From NCBI RefSeq assembly GCF_030272615.1, contig NC_081415.1:421160257-421224256 (forward strand): a DNA stretch of 64,000 bases, in the 5' to 3' direction. A program made the position numbers and the translations under genes. Numbering within the stretch: position 1 is the first letter of the stretch; each line of letters starts with the position of its first letter. The DNA is from Cryptomeria japonica (lineage: Eukaryota > Streptophyta > Pinopsida > Cupressales > Cupressaceae). A model generated the notes under the pieces. The model was not told the origin of the DNA and made no database searches. It saw only the letters and a program-made list of their open reading frames with translations. Positions 32,274-45,223 of the stretch are shown piece after piece.

Positions 32274-34093
32274 TGTAGTACCCTTACTCATTTGAACTTA
32301 TTAGACTCATATTTTATTATTGTTTACTTTCAGTGGATACATTACCATGATGTGTTATTTAGACTTATATGACATTATTTCATGCTTTATCTGGATATGA
32401 GATGCATAATTTATTTGCAGTATTTCAGTACTTGTGATTTGTGGTATTTTATGGATTATTGCTATGTACTGACACATTACTTTATCTATGCAATGTAAAA
32501 TTATATGTTGCGTGTCTGCGAGTGTATTAGATGCAAGGGGATGATTTTCCTTCACTCATTTCGGTGATACAGGGAACATCGTGATTCTCCTTCATCGGTG
32601 TGTATGCCGTGTTTTCTATATTATATATATGAATTGGTGGTTTGGTGATGCAGGGTATTGCAGGTACAAGTATCGGGTAGGTACGGGGTATCGTCTCCAC
32701 CTGGCTTCACAGGTCTGAGCGTGCCTTATATTTTCTGATCGAAGTGGAGGAGGTAGTAGTTGACCCTATTTTATTCAGTTACACTCATGTGAGTGTCGTC
32801 AATTGGTCGTCCTTTTAGTTTGTTCGACCTTCGTATTTTGTCGTTTGATCTTTTTATGAGTATTTGCTTGAGGTTTGTTCAGTTTGTGTGTTTTAGTGTA
32901 TTTAATTAATTAATTAAATTTATGGAGTTATCTCATAGTTGGTATTTTTGAATTATGGATTTAATGCATTGAAATTATAAATTTAATTAATTAAAAAAAA
33001 ATTATTAAATTAAGTTGCAAGCTGTATGATATTAGAAATATATTTTATTTAAATTTTAGTGAAAAATAAAGATTAATTTCATTTATTGTTTCCTAGAATT
33101 TTAAATAAATAAAAGAATGAATGAATAAATAAATAAATGAATAAAAGAATTATTTAGAATTAAAGTATTGCTTTAATTTCTTTATTTAGAAAATTAATTA
33201 ATTTGCATGAGAAAAGAAAAGAAAGAAATGATTTTTAATTATTGCATGTTAACTTATCCTTTCTTAGAAAATTAGTAAAGAAAATAAAATTGCTTTTATT
33301 ACTAAAATTAAATATTAGGGTTTTTGGGAAAAATATATTCAACCTAGAATTTTAGTTTAAAAAGGGGAATAGGTCTTTATTTTAGGGGGAGACAAGAAAC
33401 AGGTCAGGGATTTAGGTTAAGAGAAATTTATTTGGAAGCTTGTTGAAGGATTGGTTCTCTTCTACAAATTTCTTCCAGGAAAGCTATACCAGGTTGGGTG
33501 GCTTCATTTGATTGTTTGTTTTAAAGAAAATATTTTATTTCTTTCTTCTTTCTGAATGATGTGTGTGTTAAGATGTTTGTCAAATCTAAAATCCTGTCTG
33601 ATCATTTCTTGTTCTTGGCTAAAGTCCATTCCTGAAGTTAATTTTTGGTTTATAGAAAGAAGTTATTTTCTGGGTGTTTTTAGATTAAAATTTTGAGAAG
33701 ATTTGGAAAAGTTATTATGAAAAATTTTGCCAAGATTTTTATTGTGCATGGAATTCCAAGATTTGGGAGGAATGAGATTTACAAGAGAAATCATTCCCTC
33801 TTGTTTGATTTTTGTTTCGATACTTGGCTATGGCATTCCTTTTTAATATTTGTGTATCTCTGTGGAATTATTTAGTTATTTTAGAAATAAATTTAATCAT
33901 TAATTAAATTTATTGTGTTATTAAAAGTTAAGGGAAATTGTTTTATTATATTATTTTGGAGAAATTATGTATTAATTAATTTCCCTTTTAATAAATTTGA
34001 TTGGAAATAAATTTTGGTTGAAAATAGAATTTACTGGTTTTTAGGTTATTGTATGTTAAAAATTTAAAAATATATATTAAAAATAAATAAATA

Positions 34094-34167
<74 letters not shown>

Positions 34168-35902
34168 TTTTCTGTGGTTTTAATTATGTTATTTTGGAAA
34201 TGAAAGATATTTCAAAATTAAATCTTCTTTTTATTATATATTTTAATGTGATATAATTATATAATATTATATTTGTAGAATATATATATTTATGTAATTA
34301 TATTATATTATTATATATAATTTTTAATTTAATTTAATTTAGATTATTGATATAATCTAATCGGGTTTATTTGTAAATTAATCATGAACATATAATTAGG
34401 GGGTTAATTTTTATGTCATTTTATTTAACTTTATTGGACAAATGACAACATTGATTTCTTTGTGTTAATATAGTTGTATTTTCTTATTTTCTAGAAAATC
34501 TTTAATTGCAAGTTATTTATGCTTTTGGCTGCTTTAAGAAAAGATTGTCTGTATTAGGATCTTGTGTAAATGGTATTTGCAATCAAGCTTAATTTCATTG
34601 CAATTCTGGTTAAGTTGTCATTATGTCATATGTTGTTATATGTCCTTGGTCAGGTGTTGTTGTATAACCTTTTTGATTTGAGCCATTGTGTGTTTTGTTC
34701 CAAATGGTCAATCCTGGGTTAGTGATTGTGTATCCTTAACCTATGGTTTGTCAGGATTAGTTATGGCTGTCTGTTTCACCATAGAGTTCTCATAGAGAGA
34801 CTTTTCCTGTTAGTGTCCTATGAGAGAGAGTGGTTTTCGAGCGGGGGCCGCGCCCAAAGTGGATGGCAGGATAACCCGTCGAAAGTCAATTAAAAAGTGA
34901 TAACCTAATAATTGATTAGGGGGTGGGTAGAATAAAGATTAATTAAGATAATGTACCTCGTGCATAGGTGAGTGCTAGTACAGGGCTCATAATGTTGAGA
35001 GAAGGCCTGAAATGACAAACTTACCACCTTGTCTTCACGAAAGGATTGGTAGGGTCCGCATGAGACTTAGTTGGAACTGGAGGTTCGGGAGAGGTTACCA
35101 GGACAGTGAGTCGGGACCTATGGAGGTTGTACCATGGTATCCATCTTAAGCTATGCGATGACACTCTCTCTTTAGAGTCACTAGTGTTTGTGAGTTGAGT
35201 CACATGGATGTTTGCAGAGTCTTTTAGTTCTTTTGTACTTGTTTTACTTTGCTTTCTTGAGTTTTCTACTATCTCCTAGCATGGTGGGGTGGTTTCATTT
35301 TGGGATCACATGGTTGGGTGGTAGTGCCACTTCCCATCAGATGTTCTAGATTGTATCTTCAAGCGAGGAAAGGCTTCGCTGGTGTTTCTTGGTTTGTGGT
35401 TCATGTACCAGCTCATGTTCGTGGTCATTGTTTAGTTGAGACCTTGTGGTCATTGTATCAAAACTTTTATGTAACCTTGATATTGTAACTTTTGGATTCT
35501 GTGGTATTTTTGGAAGCCATGTATTTATGGATATTGTAATATTATGTCAGTGGAATGTATGTTAATTTAGTTGGTTTGATCTTAAGTATAAATGAAATAT
35601 GGATAAATAAATGCATTGGAATACTTTGATTCTTTCATTATGAAATTTAGATGTATGTGTAGGTTTAAAATTAAGCATTTAATTTATCTAGTTAAATGGA
35701 CAATTGGATTAACCATGGTGTTAATATAATCTACAAATCAATCTTCATTGGTAACCCTTAGGAAATCATGTGTTAGACTTCAGTTGTTATATTAAAAAGT
35801 GCTATTGTTATAATTAATGCACTTAATTTAAAAAAATAAAAATTCACCCTTTAGTTGCCTAGTTGTGTTGTTTTCCTTTAGGGTTCTTAGCGGGGCATTA
35901 CA
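32274..35902 (+). repeat. Giant Gypsy 3' LTR, family G, copy 3 (3.63 kb)
   Basis: It starts TGTAGTACCC directly after the polypurine tract and ends GGGGCATTACA at 35902. Its right half matches copy 2 (22410-24126 plus 31747-31775) and its left part matches copy 1 (8350-11015). It contains (TA)n at about 34100-34164. No protein is expected. The long antisense frame seen in copy 2 is reduced here to 35203-35021. Confidence 0.9.
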
Positions 35903-36624
35903 TGGGAGAGGATTGAGAGGACAAGGTGTGGGATTCAAGAAATTTACCATAAATGCATTTCTTGTCTCCACACTCCTCAAGTACATGGGGAAGACATCCC
36001 CAAGTACATTGGAAGAATAAAAAGAATTAAAAATTCCTTGGGGGAGGACAAAGGAATTAAAAATTCTTGAATAATAGATTGTGTGGGAAGAATAAAAGAA
36101 TAAAGGAATTAAAATTTCCTTGGGAAGATAGGGCATGGGGATGTGCAAAGGATTTGAAATCCTTTGACATAACCAAAGTTGGTGCATTTAAGGTTTGAAA
36201 TATGAGATGGGAAAGCCATTTATGGCAAAGAGTTGAGTGATTAGAGATGTGAAAATGATTAGGAGTAATTAGGTGGGTTAACGATAGATTAAAGGGCAAG
36301 TGGGAAAGTTAGGAAGATTATAGAAGAATTAATTAGGCTAGATGAAGATTAGAAAAGGTGATTTGTAAGAATCACATATTTAGGTTAACTAATTAAAATT
36401 AATTAACTAAGGAATTTAGAAGAAATAATGATTGAAGTGACTTTAGAAGAATAAAGAAATAATTAATTTATTGACAAATTAATTATTGGACTATAGTGAT
36501 AAAATTAATTAAATTTGATTTAATTAATTTTAAAAGGATTGGGATAGACATAATAAAATAAATTAATCATTTAGAAAGGCTTAAATTAATTAAATATTAA
36601 TTTAATTAATTTTAGACGTCTACA
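35903..36624 (-). repeat. Minus-strand Gypsy LTR fragment
   Basis: Read on the minus strand it begins TGTAGACGTCTAAAATTAA at 36624. It continues with repeated ATTAATTAA-rich stretches and C-rich text similar in style to the LTR at 56791 (TGTATACACCTAAAA...). It is cut at 35903 by the end of the giant LTR, so the family-G element may have inserted in it. The partner side was not found. Confidence 0.45.
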
Positions 36625-37439
36625 ATTGGTGGATCCCATATGAATGCGGTGATGATTTTGGAGGCTTACCTTGGGATATGGCACATTATAGAAGAGTTAC
36701 AAGTCAAATATATTAACTATTATTGGTGTGAGGTTATATTTGATATTCATGGCTCGGGGAGTTACATTTACTATTCTTGAAAGAGCCACTTCATTTTGAA
36801 TGAAACATTTTATCATTTTGTGATTGTTTGATTATACACTATTTTGAAAAACAACTTGTTGCATTTCACTCCCATTTATCTTAAAATTAAAGACATGAGA
36901 CAGTAGTTTGATAATATCATTTTATAGGAACGCGTGCTATTGGAGTGTTATCAAATAGTGATAGTGTGTGGATGCATCTCATATTTGAAGATTAATACAT
37001 AATTGTTCTCTTTCTCATGTGAAGTTTTTTTTTTTCCTAAAAGGGTTTCTTCACCTAATCCTTTGTTGACAGGGTTTGCTAATTTATTTCAAATTGTTGA
37101 TTTATGCAACAATTTTATAATCTTATTTATTTATAGAAATAAATTTTAAATTTGCATACACTTATAGAAGTTATTGTCGATCCTAAGTTTTACAAGGTAA
37201 CAAAGCTTATTGGAAGTTAAGTGGTTGGGGACTAATTGTGATCCACTAAACGACTTTCGGGATTTTAGAAGTCAGCTCTTCATTCTTTCTTTTTGAGGAA
37301 AAAGTGAAAGAAGACTAGTATGCCAAAAAAAATTGCAATAACTCAAAGATTTCAAGAGCAGATGTCAAATATAATATTTCCAATATAAGAACAAAATATC
37401 ACTACCTCTTCATTGCCAGAAAGTAAACCAAAAGTTCAA
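36625..37439. other. Unassigned sequence
   Basis: No coding domain or terminus was recognised. It lies between the minus-strand LTR fragment and the 5' region of the LINE. The last part may belong to the LINE 5' UTR. Confidence 0.45.
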
Positions 37440-38126
37440 TGTCACACAAACGCAAGACTAAAAATTCAAATGTTTTTTAGAGGGCATCTATTAAGGCTTG
37501 GTAGTCTCGACATATTAATAAAGTCTTTTTAAAGATTCTAGGCACTAACTATGATCAATGAACAAAACCAACAATTTTTTGTGTGTATGTTGTGTGTCAA
37601 AGGAATCATGGAAATCATTTAAACCATTTTATGTATAACAACTCGAGCATCATCACCAACCCAATATGCATGCACGGAAGAAAAGAAAGCTTCGGGCATA
37701 TCCACTCTTTTTGTTATAATGGCTAATGATACAATTCGTGACAACCAAATCCGTACTACCTACAACCTTCAGTACTGCGACAGGTGTAATTTATTGTTGG
37801 ATTAATTCCTACTCCCTAGTCTTTTCTTGTTTGGGACATGCAACATCCTAGTGGACCTTTTAAAAAATCCCTTTTTTTGGCTACCCTAGAAATTTTGTTG
37901 AGTGGCCACATGGAGGTCCTCTGAAATATTCTTGGAAATGAAAGACTTTAAGCAATAGAAAAGGCAAGAGTACACATGGCATCCCTGTGCTCTATTTCTC
38001 AAAAATTGAAACATAACCTTTTTCAAACTTTCAGCCGTTAGCCAAGTGGCACTTTTCTATCAACCAAACTTTTAGAATAAAATAACAAAGAGAGTCGACC
38101 CTTCAAGAGAATAATAATACTAAAAC
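37440..38126 (+). repeat. LINE 5' region, copy I
   Basis: This segment reappears in reverse orientation at 50703-51450. Shared text on the minus strand here includes ttttagtattattattctct, agaaaagtgccacttggc and tattgggttggtgatgatg. It directly precedes LINE ORF1 and is probably its 5' UTR. The left limit is approximate. Confidence 0.65.
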
Positions 38127-38140
38127 ATGGCTTAGGATTA

Positions 38141-39990
38141 ATGGAAACATTTTTACAAATATATGTATTAATAGTAGTGGCAATGGTAGTGGAAGTGGGG
38201 ATAGGTAGTGGTGATGGTGGTGCATTGCAAAAGGAGGGAGGAGCAGAAGGTGATGAAGATGATAGAAATGACCCAGGACAGATGACTGGCTCTAACATGG
38301 GTACTAGAAAGGAGAGCTCTGCAAAGGTGATCCATGACTCTTCTTTGCAGGTGGACCCAGGTAAGAGTGATTCTTAACAATGGTATTCTGACTTTTCAAG
38401 ATATTTCGGGTGTTGTCAGGGCCCCTGGTAACAATGGTCAAAAAAGTGTGGTTTTGGGGCTCAATGATGCTATGTCGGGCGAAGGAAGCAAGTGCCAGAA
38501 TTCAAAATTGAATTTGGGCGAGAAAATTAAGAGAGGCAAATCACCTTGGGTTTCACTATTTGGAGTTAAACCAAATGGTAAATCTTCTTTTCCCCCTATT
38601 GTTGTTACAATCTTGTGGTGTTTCAATCTACATCTCGGATCAAATTGTTGATCACAACATCTCCTTGATGGCCTTATCCCTGGTGGGAAAGTTCATGGGT
38701 CCAAGACCTAATATTGGGACAGTGCGAGAGTTTTTTTGGAAGAAGTGACAATCGAGGGTCAAAAGGAGGTGGTGGCGCTACCTAAGGATTTATTTTCTGT
38801 TAACTTCTCCTATGAAGAGGACATTGTTGTAGTTTGGTGTGGTGGACCCTGGATCATCGGTAAGTCATCTCTGGATCTCAAGAAGTAGACTCCAAATGGG
38901 GTTGATTCAGATAGTTTTTTTGAAGTAGTCCCGATATGGGTTAGGCTCCCTAGCTTCCTCTAGAATTTTAGAATGAAGAAGTTTTTAGAGGAATGGCTAG
39001 TTCATTCGGGGAGTTATTATCCATAGATCAAATGACATCAACAAGAAAAAGGTTGGTCTTCGCCAAGATATGTGTAAGTATTTTCTAATCCTCCAACCTT
39101 TCTTCATCAATTGAGACAATGTCAAAACTAGGGAAGTGGGTTCAAAAGATCAAGTTTGAGTCCCTCCCCTTTGTCTACTTCAATTGTAAAAAATCGAGAC
39201 CCTGGGCTAAAAATTGTCCCAATATGGCTATGAATTCAAAAAAATAATATAAAGAAAGTATGGAAGGAAAAAAAGGATCCTGTTGGAGAGAATAATCCGA
39301 AGAAGAATTGGCCCGAAGAAAGATCGAAGGAAGTTTCCCTTGCTACTTAGGAGGGAGAATCTCCTTGTAAGGAATAAGACTGTAAAGATCAACAGGGAGT
39401 TACAGAATCAACAAATAGTCAGGAGGTAAGAGAAAATGATGATTCTATAGTGGCTCAATCGAAATATGTTAGACCCTGTCCTGTTGAAAAGAAAACTAAC
39501 ATGGAGATGGATCTTCTAGATGGGATCTCTGACTCTCCCTGTCCATCCTCAGAGGAAGCTATCAACAGTTAGATGGAGAACTCTCCCCTTCAATCTAATG
39601 ACTCTATGAGTCATGTGAAATCCACTGCTTTTGATGATGGATTGAAAAGTCAAGTTAGTGCTTCTCAACCCATCCAAGAGAATAAAAACCAGAGCATAGA
39701 GGTTGAGAAAGGTACCAAAAGTCACTCATTAGAAAAAAAATTATGACTCTAGCAAAGAGTACATGAGTGTAGAAGAAATAGACTTTGAAGAGGATAGTGG
39801 TTTACCACTATTACTAAGAAGAAAAAATAAAAAAGTAAGCTGGCACCCAAGATGACTACCAGAAATAAAACCAGAGTTGATGTAGGGCCAAGAGGCAGTG
39901 CAGGAAGAAAATCCTTAATATGGCATAGAGAGTAGGACAGTAGCCAAGATGTTGGAGATGGTATTCAACATACAATCCTCAAGATATGTA
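38141..39990 (+). pseudogene. LINE ORF1 (gag-like, DUF4283 and zinc knuckle), broken
   Basis: Pieces in several frames match the plant L1 ORF1 layout. A spacer with SPWVSLFGVKPNGKSSF (about 38540) comes first. LVGKFMGPRPNIGTVREFFW (about 38680) follows, the start of the DUF4283 RNA-binding domain. GGPWIIG-type text appears near 38848, and a worn knuckle remnant (WAKNCPNM) near 39205. The last 0.7 kb is Ser/Lys/Glu-rich linker. Many stops and frame changes make it inactive. The product would coat LINE RNA. Confidence 0.8.
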
Positions 39991-40012
39991 ATAATCTCAC
40001 CCCCAGTAAATA

Positions 40013-43000
40013 ATGAAGATCTTGTCATGGAATATGTGGGCCTTAAATAGCTCCCACAAACAAGAAATTATGTGTAACTTTGTTAGGGATCATAAACCTG
40101 ATATTGTTCTGGTCCAAGAATAAAAAATGCCTAAAGATAGAGTTGAGAAAATTAATTTTTTTTCCTCTAATGGAGTGCATGGAAATAGCTTTGTTGGAGC
40201 TTTAGGGGGAATTGCCACTTTCTGGAATCTTAGCTTCTTTTGTGGTTCACAGGTGTGGGAAGATTCTAATCATGTTGCTACTAGGTTTCACCATGTTGGG
40301 GATAATTTTAGTTGGATCCTTTCTAATATTTATGCTCCAAATGGTAAAGTAGCAAGGAAATTTTTTTGGAGGTCTCTAGAAGATTTTAGATTAAAATATC
40401 TTAATGAAGCCTGGATAGTTATGGGAGATTTCAATACACAAATCAATGACTCTGAGAAATTTGGTGGATCTCAAGTTCATCTGTACAACAAGTTGGATCT
40501 ACTGGATTTCATCAACAACCGTGGTTTGATTGATATGGAGCTCAAAGGGGCTTCCTTCACTTGGATGAACCAGAGAGTTGGGAATGATCTCATTCAAGTT
40601 AAACTTGACTATGCCTTGATCTCAAGTGATTTTATATGCCACTATTTATGCTCCCTCTCGGCTCTGTCCAAGATTGGTTCTCATCACTATCCTATTAGTT
40701 TTGTTGCTGACTCTTTGTCTAGGAAGAAGAACTTTCCCTTCAGATTTGAAAAGATGTGGCTTTCTCAACCCTCTCTTTATGATAATGTGAAGCAGTGGTG
40801 GAACATCAATTTCAATGGCACAATGATGTTCAAGGTGGCTAAGAAGTTGGGGGAGGTTAAAAGGAAAATCAAAATTTGAAATAAAGAATCAGTCAAACAT
40901 GTCTTCCTTAATAAATTGGCTATCCAATTAAAGTTGAAGGAAATCCAAGATAAAATTCAAAGGGAAGGCTACCAGGAGGGTTATTTGGCAATTGAGAATG
41001 AAGTGTTATCTAGTTATCATGATATTATCTCAAAGGAAGAAGAGTTTTGGAAGCAAAGATCAAGTGTGACCTGGCTCGCGTCTAGAAGATAGAAACACAC
41101 AAAAAATTCACCTATCCACCATGAAACACAAGGCTTCTAACATAATTAATTATATATCCAGGATTGCGACTAGGTTTGACTCTGAGAAGGATATCAGCAA
41201 GGAAGTTGTTAGTTATTTCAGTGAGCTTCTCACAACTAATAATGGTCTAATTCCTGAAGCACAAGAGTGTCTTATTGATGATATCCCTAAAATCCTAAAT
41301 GATGGTCATAATAAGATGTTGTTTGCTATCCCGGTCTCACCTTGAGATCAAAAAGGTGGTCTTCTCTTTTGAAGGTAATAAGGTCCCTGGACCCGACGAT
41401 TTCCCAATGTTTTTCTTTCAAAAATTTTGGGATATCATTGCTGAAGATGTGTGTAATGTTATGAAGGAACTTTTTGGTGCCAAGAGAATTCCCAAAGAAA
41501 TCAATTCGACCTTCATAGTTCTTATTCTGAAAGTGCCTATAGCGGACTCTCTGGATGCCTTTCGTCCCATCAGCCTTTGTAACTCCTTCTACAAGATTAT
41601 TTCAAAGGTGCTCACTACTAGACTGTTGATTGTGCTCCCTTCCATTATCTCTTATCAACATACAGGGTTTGTGTCTGGCAGACAAATTCTTGATTCTATC
41701 ATCATCGTGCATGAAAACATCCATTCTCTTGTTGAATCAAGGAAGCAAGGATTCTTGTTGAAATTGGATATGTCAAAGGCTTATGATAGAACGGATTGGA
41801 GCTTCCTTATGAAAGTCTTGGCTGCCTTTGGTTTTGGTAATAAGTTTTTGGATCTCATCTGGAAACTTATCTCTACTACCAATACTTCCATTTTGATTAA
41901 TGGATCGCCTTCAAAACAAATTTGATCCACAAGGGGGCTGAGACAGAGAGACCCCATTTACCCTATCCTCTTTACTATTATGGCAGAGAGGCTTGGAAGG
42001 TATTTAAATAAATTGGTCAAAGAAGGTAACTTGAAGGGGCTTCACCGTTCTTCTAATTTCGTTGTCTGCTCTAACCAACAGTTCGTTGATGACACTATCC
42101 CGATCAGTATTTCTACCATTAGGGAAGATAGAGTTCTCAAAAAGGCTCTTGTTACCTATGAAGAGGCCTCAAGGAAATTCATCAATAGTGGTAAAATTTC
42201 TCTTTTCTTTCTTAACACTCTGGAGGAGAGACAACAAAGAATTGCTAATATCCTAGGATATACCATTGGGGATTTTCCCTCTATCTATCTTGGTCTTCCT
42301 CTGAACTACTCCACCTAAGTCTTTTTGGATGTCTCTGGTGGATAGATTTAACAAAAAGTTGGCTGGGTGGAAAGGTGCTATCCTTAGTCAAGTTGGCAAA
42401 ATTTATCTTTTGAAGGCTACTTTACAAAACCTACATGTTTATGCTTTAAGTCTATTTAAAATTCCAACCAAATATGTTGATATCATTGATGGAATCCAAA
42501 AGCGCTTCCTTTGGTCTGGGGTTGAGGACAAGAAAACAATCTTGTTGATTTCTTGGAGTGAGGTTTGCAAACCCAAGAAGCTTGGGGGACTTGGCTTGAG
42601 AGATATCAAGTCTTTTAATCAAATTCTTTTAGCCAAACAGGTGTGGAGAACTTATTCCAAAATAATGGAATGGAATTTAATTTTACACAAAAAATATTTA
42701 AGGCAAGTCAATTCTTTCAAAGACTTCATCACTACTGACAAGATTCCTTGTGGATCAACTATCTAGAATAGTATTGTTAAGGCTAGAGATATGGCTTTAA
42801 AAGGTGTTGGTTGGAAGGTTGGCAATGGCTCCAGTATTCGGTTTTGGGAAGATTCTTGGCTGGGTTCAGAACCCCTATGTCTTAATCCTTATTTTCTTCC
42901 CTTCATGGATGCTTGTATTAGGAATTTTTGACATATGGTTGTTGACTATTGGAGAAACAGTTGCTGGGTTGATTTCATTCAGATTAGTCTGAACCTTTGT

Positions 43001-44218
43001 CCTCAGCAAGCTCTTTCGAACTCTACTTGTGTGACTCAATTGGAAGATGAGATGGTGTGGAAAGCCGACCCCTCTATTATATTCTCTGTGTCCTCTGCTT
43101 TTCTATTGTTGTCTCACCTTCAGCACTTATCTACCCCTGTCTGGGCTAAAGCCTGGTTCAAGAATCTAACTCCTAAGGTTAATATTTTTTGCTGGATTAT
43201 GCTTCAAAATAAAATCCTTACTATTGATAACCTTTGTAAAAGAGGATTTCTCCTCCCTAATGTGTGTATTCTTTGTTTGGGTGATGTTGAATCTATACCC
43301 CATATTTTTATTGGTTGTCCCTTTGCCCAGGAGATTTGGGGTAGAGTGCTCCAATCTTGCGAGTTAAGCTGGGTTTTCCCTTCATCTATGTTGGATTTGT
43401 TTTCTCAGTGGAGGGTTCCTAGTAAAAATCAAGTCATTAGAAGATTGTGGTCTTATATTCTTCCACATCTTGTTTGGGGAATTTGGAAAGAGAGGATTAA
43501 TAGGATTTTTAGAGACTTGGCTTCTTCTATTAAAACTGTCTTCTAAAAAATTCAGAGAAGTGTCAGAGAAAACCTCAACTGTCTTAATGGTGCTAATTTG
43601 AGAGCTGAAACCCAGAGTTGTATTGAGTATGATATTAAGATTTCTATCATCTGGAAAATTCAATTGGATGTCTCAAGAGTCTTCAAACCCCTCAGAAGAT
43701 CCAGAGAGGATCTCAACTAGTTGGTGCCTCCTAACAGATGGGTTAAACTAAATTTTGATGGTGCTACTAAGGGTAACCCTGGTTGTGCAGGTTGTGGAGG
43801 AGTGATAAGAGGGAGTAATGGATCATTTATTTATGTTGTGGTGCTTCCCTTAGGAAATCAAACTAATCATGTTGTTGAAGCTATAGGGGCTTATCAAGTT
43901 CTTTTGATTGCCAAACAATGTAATTTTGCCAAAGTTTGGATTGAAGGAGACTCCAAGAATGACATTCAATGTCTTATAAAGGAAATCAAACCCTCATGGA
44001 ATATTTCAAATTGGATCACTTCTTCCTTGTCTATTATTAATTCCTTTGAGGAAATCAAAATTTCCCATACCTATAGGGAAAATAATAGTGTGGCAAACTA
44101 TTTGGAAAATATTGGAGTTGGAGCCCTTGAAAATATTACATGGTATGAAGGGGATCATCTTGATGAAGATGTTAAGGGTGAACCCACAATAGTGGGTTAC
44201 ACTTTTTTCCAACTTTGA
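40013..44218 (+). pseudogene. LINE ORF2: endonuclease, reverse transcriptase, zf-RVT, RNase H
   Basis: It starts at ATG 40013 (MKILSWNMWALNS). An APE-type endonuclease runs to about 40880, with GDFN, LDYALIS and a changed SHHYP (usually SDH-P). RT (41300-42770) contains AFRPISLCNSFYKIISKVL, FVSGRQILDSI, LKLDMSKAYDRTDW and FVDD in place of YADD. zf-RVT (about 42790-43546) has WKAWFKNLTPKV-like text and ILCLGDVESIPHIFIGCPFA. RNase H (43721-44215) has LNFDGATKGNPG and IEGDSKN. Stops and frameshifts break it at about 40878, 41344, 41923, 42315, 42764 and 43544, so it is dead. Having RNase H at the end is typical of plant L1 elements. Confidence 0.93.
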
Positions 44219-45223
44219 CACAACAATATTCATTTTTAGAAAAAACTTTAGCTTCAAACACCTATTACTTCTAAACCATAAGGAATTTGTAGATGATGTG
44301 AAATAGTGATTTGTGTCATTTTGTATGTAGAATCTAAAAATATTTTTTTGATAATTTTTGGAATCAATTTGCTTCCATTTTTCTATCTCCCTCAAAAACT
44401 AGTTTTTTTTTTTTTAAATAACATTTTTAAAGAGTGACGCTCACTTTGTATAGCATAATTTTTTTTTCTATACTAGATATGAATGTGATTCTTTCGAATT
44501 TAGTTTTGTAACATCCATATCTAGTGTTTTCAATTGGTTTTGTAACATTATCTTCAATATTTTATATTTTATTAATATTTGAAGTCGAGTTAACTGTAAT
44601 TTTGACATATGTCCATTTGATATTACATAACTTGTTGTATATGGAATGAAAATTAATTATTATTATTTTGTTGGAAAGAGGACTTCAATACCTAGTGCGT
44701 AAATATTTTTTAGAATTTTTTGGGTGACGTTTACTATTTTTCCATAAGCATTGAACAAAGAAGTTCATGTTCAGTGAAAACCCTACATTCATAAGAAATA
44801 AAATAAAAATATATTAATGAAATTAAATATATTAAAAATTATACTGTTTGGAAAGCTTATAATAAGGGCTAAATACTTTTAAAAAAAAAACTTCTAAATG
44901 AATTCATTTGACCCCCCAAAAGCTAATGTAAAATTGTTTTTTTATCAGCATTTGATAGATGAAAAGGAGACTCTATTGCAAGTATGATTTAAAATTAGAG
45001 AGGTTCTATCCAATAAATTTTGATCTAAGAGCCTTTGATCTAACTCTCTTCAATTAATTACTTCAAATGGGACCTCTTAAAGCTTAAATCATTATATTTT
45101 CTAAAAAATGTATCATTTCAACAAAAATCAGGATGTACGAAAAAGTGGGAATCGACATTGTGAGTTCACCCTTAATGGATTAATTAGGATGGATTATATC
45201 GCCAATCGTGAACTCAAGGTTTA
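44219..45223. other. AT-rich sequence after the LINE
   Basis: T-rich runs occur near 44403 and A-rich runs near 44880. No clear poly(A) tail with target-site duplication could be matched to the LINE 5' end, and nothing else was recognised. The stretch gagttcacccttaatggatt near 45160 precedes the next broken ORF. Confidence 0.5.

Noticed and set aside
38038-38380. Minus-strand frames over the LINE 5' end
   Set aside because: No recognisable domain; they overlap LINE ORF1 and 5' UTR on the opposite strand.
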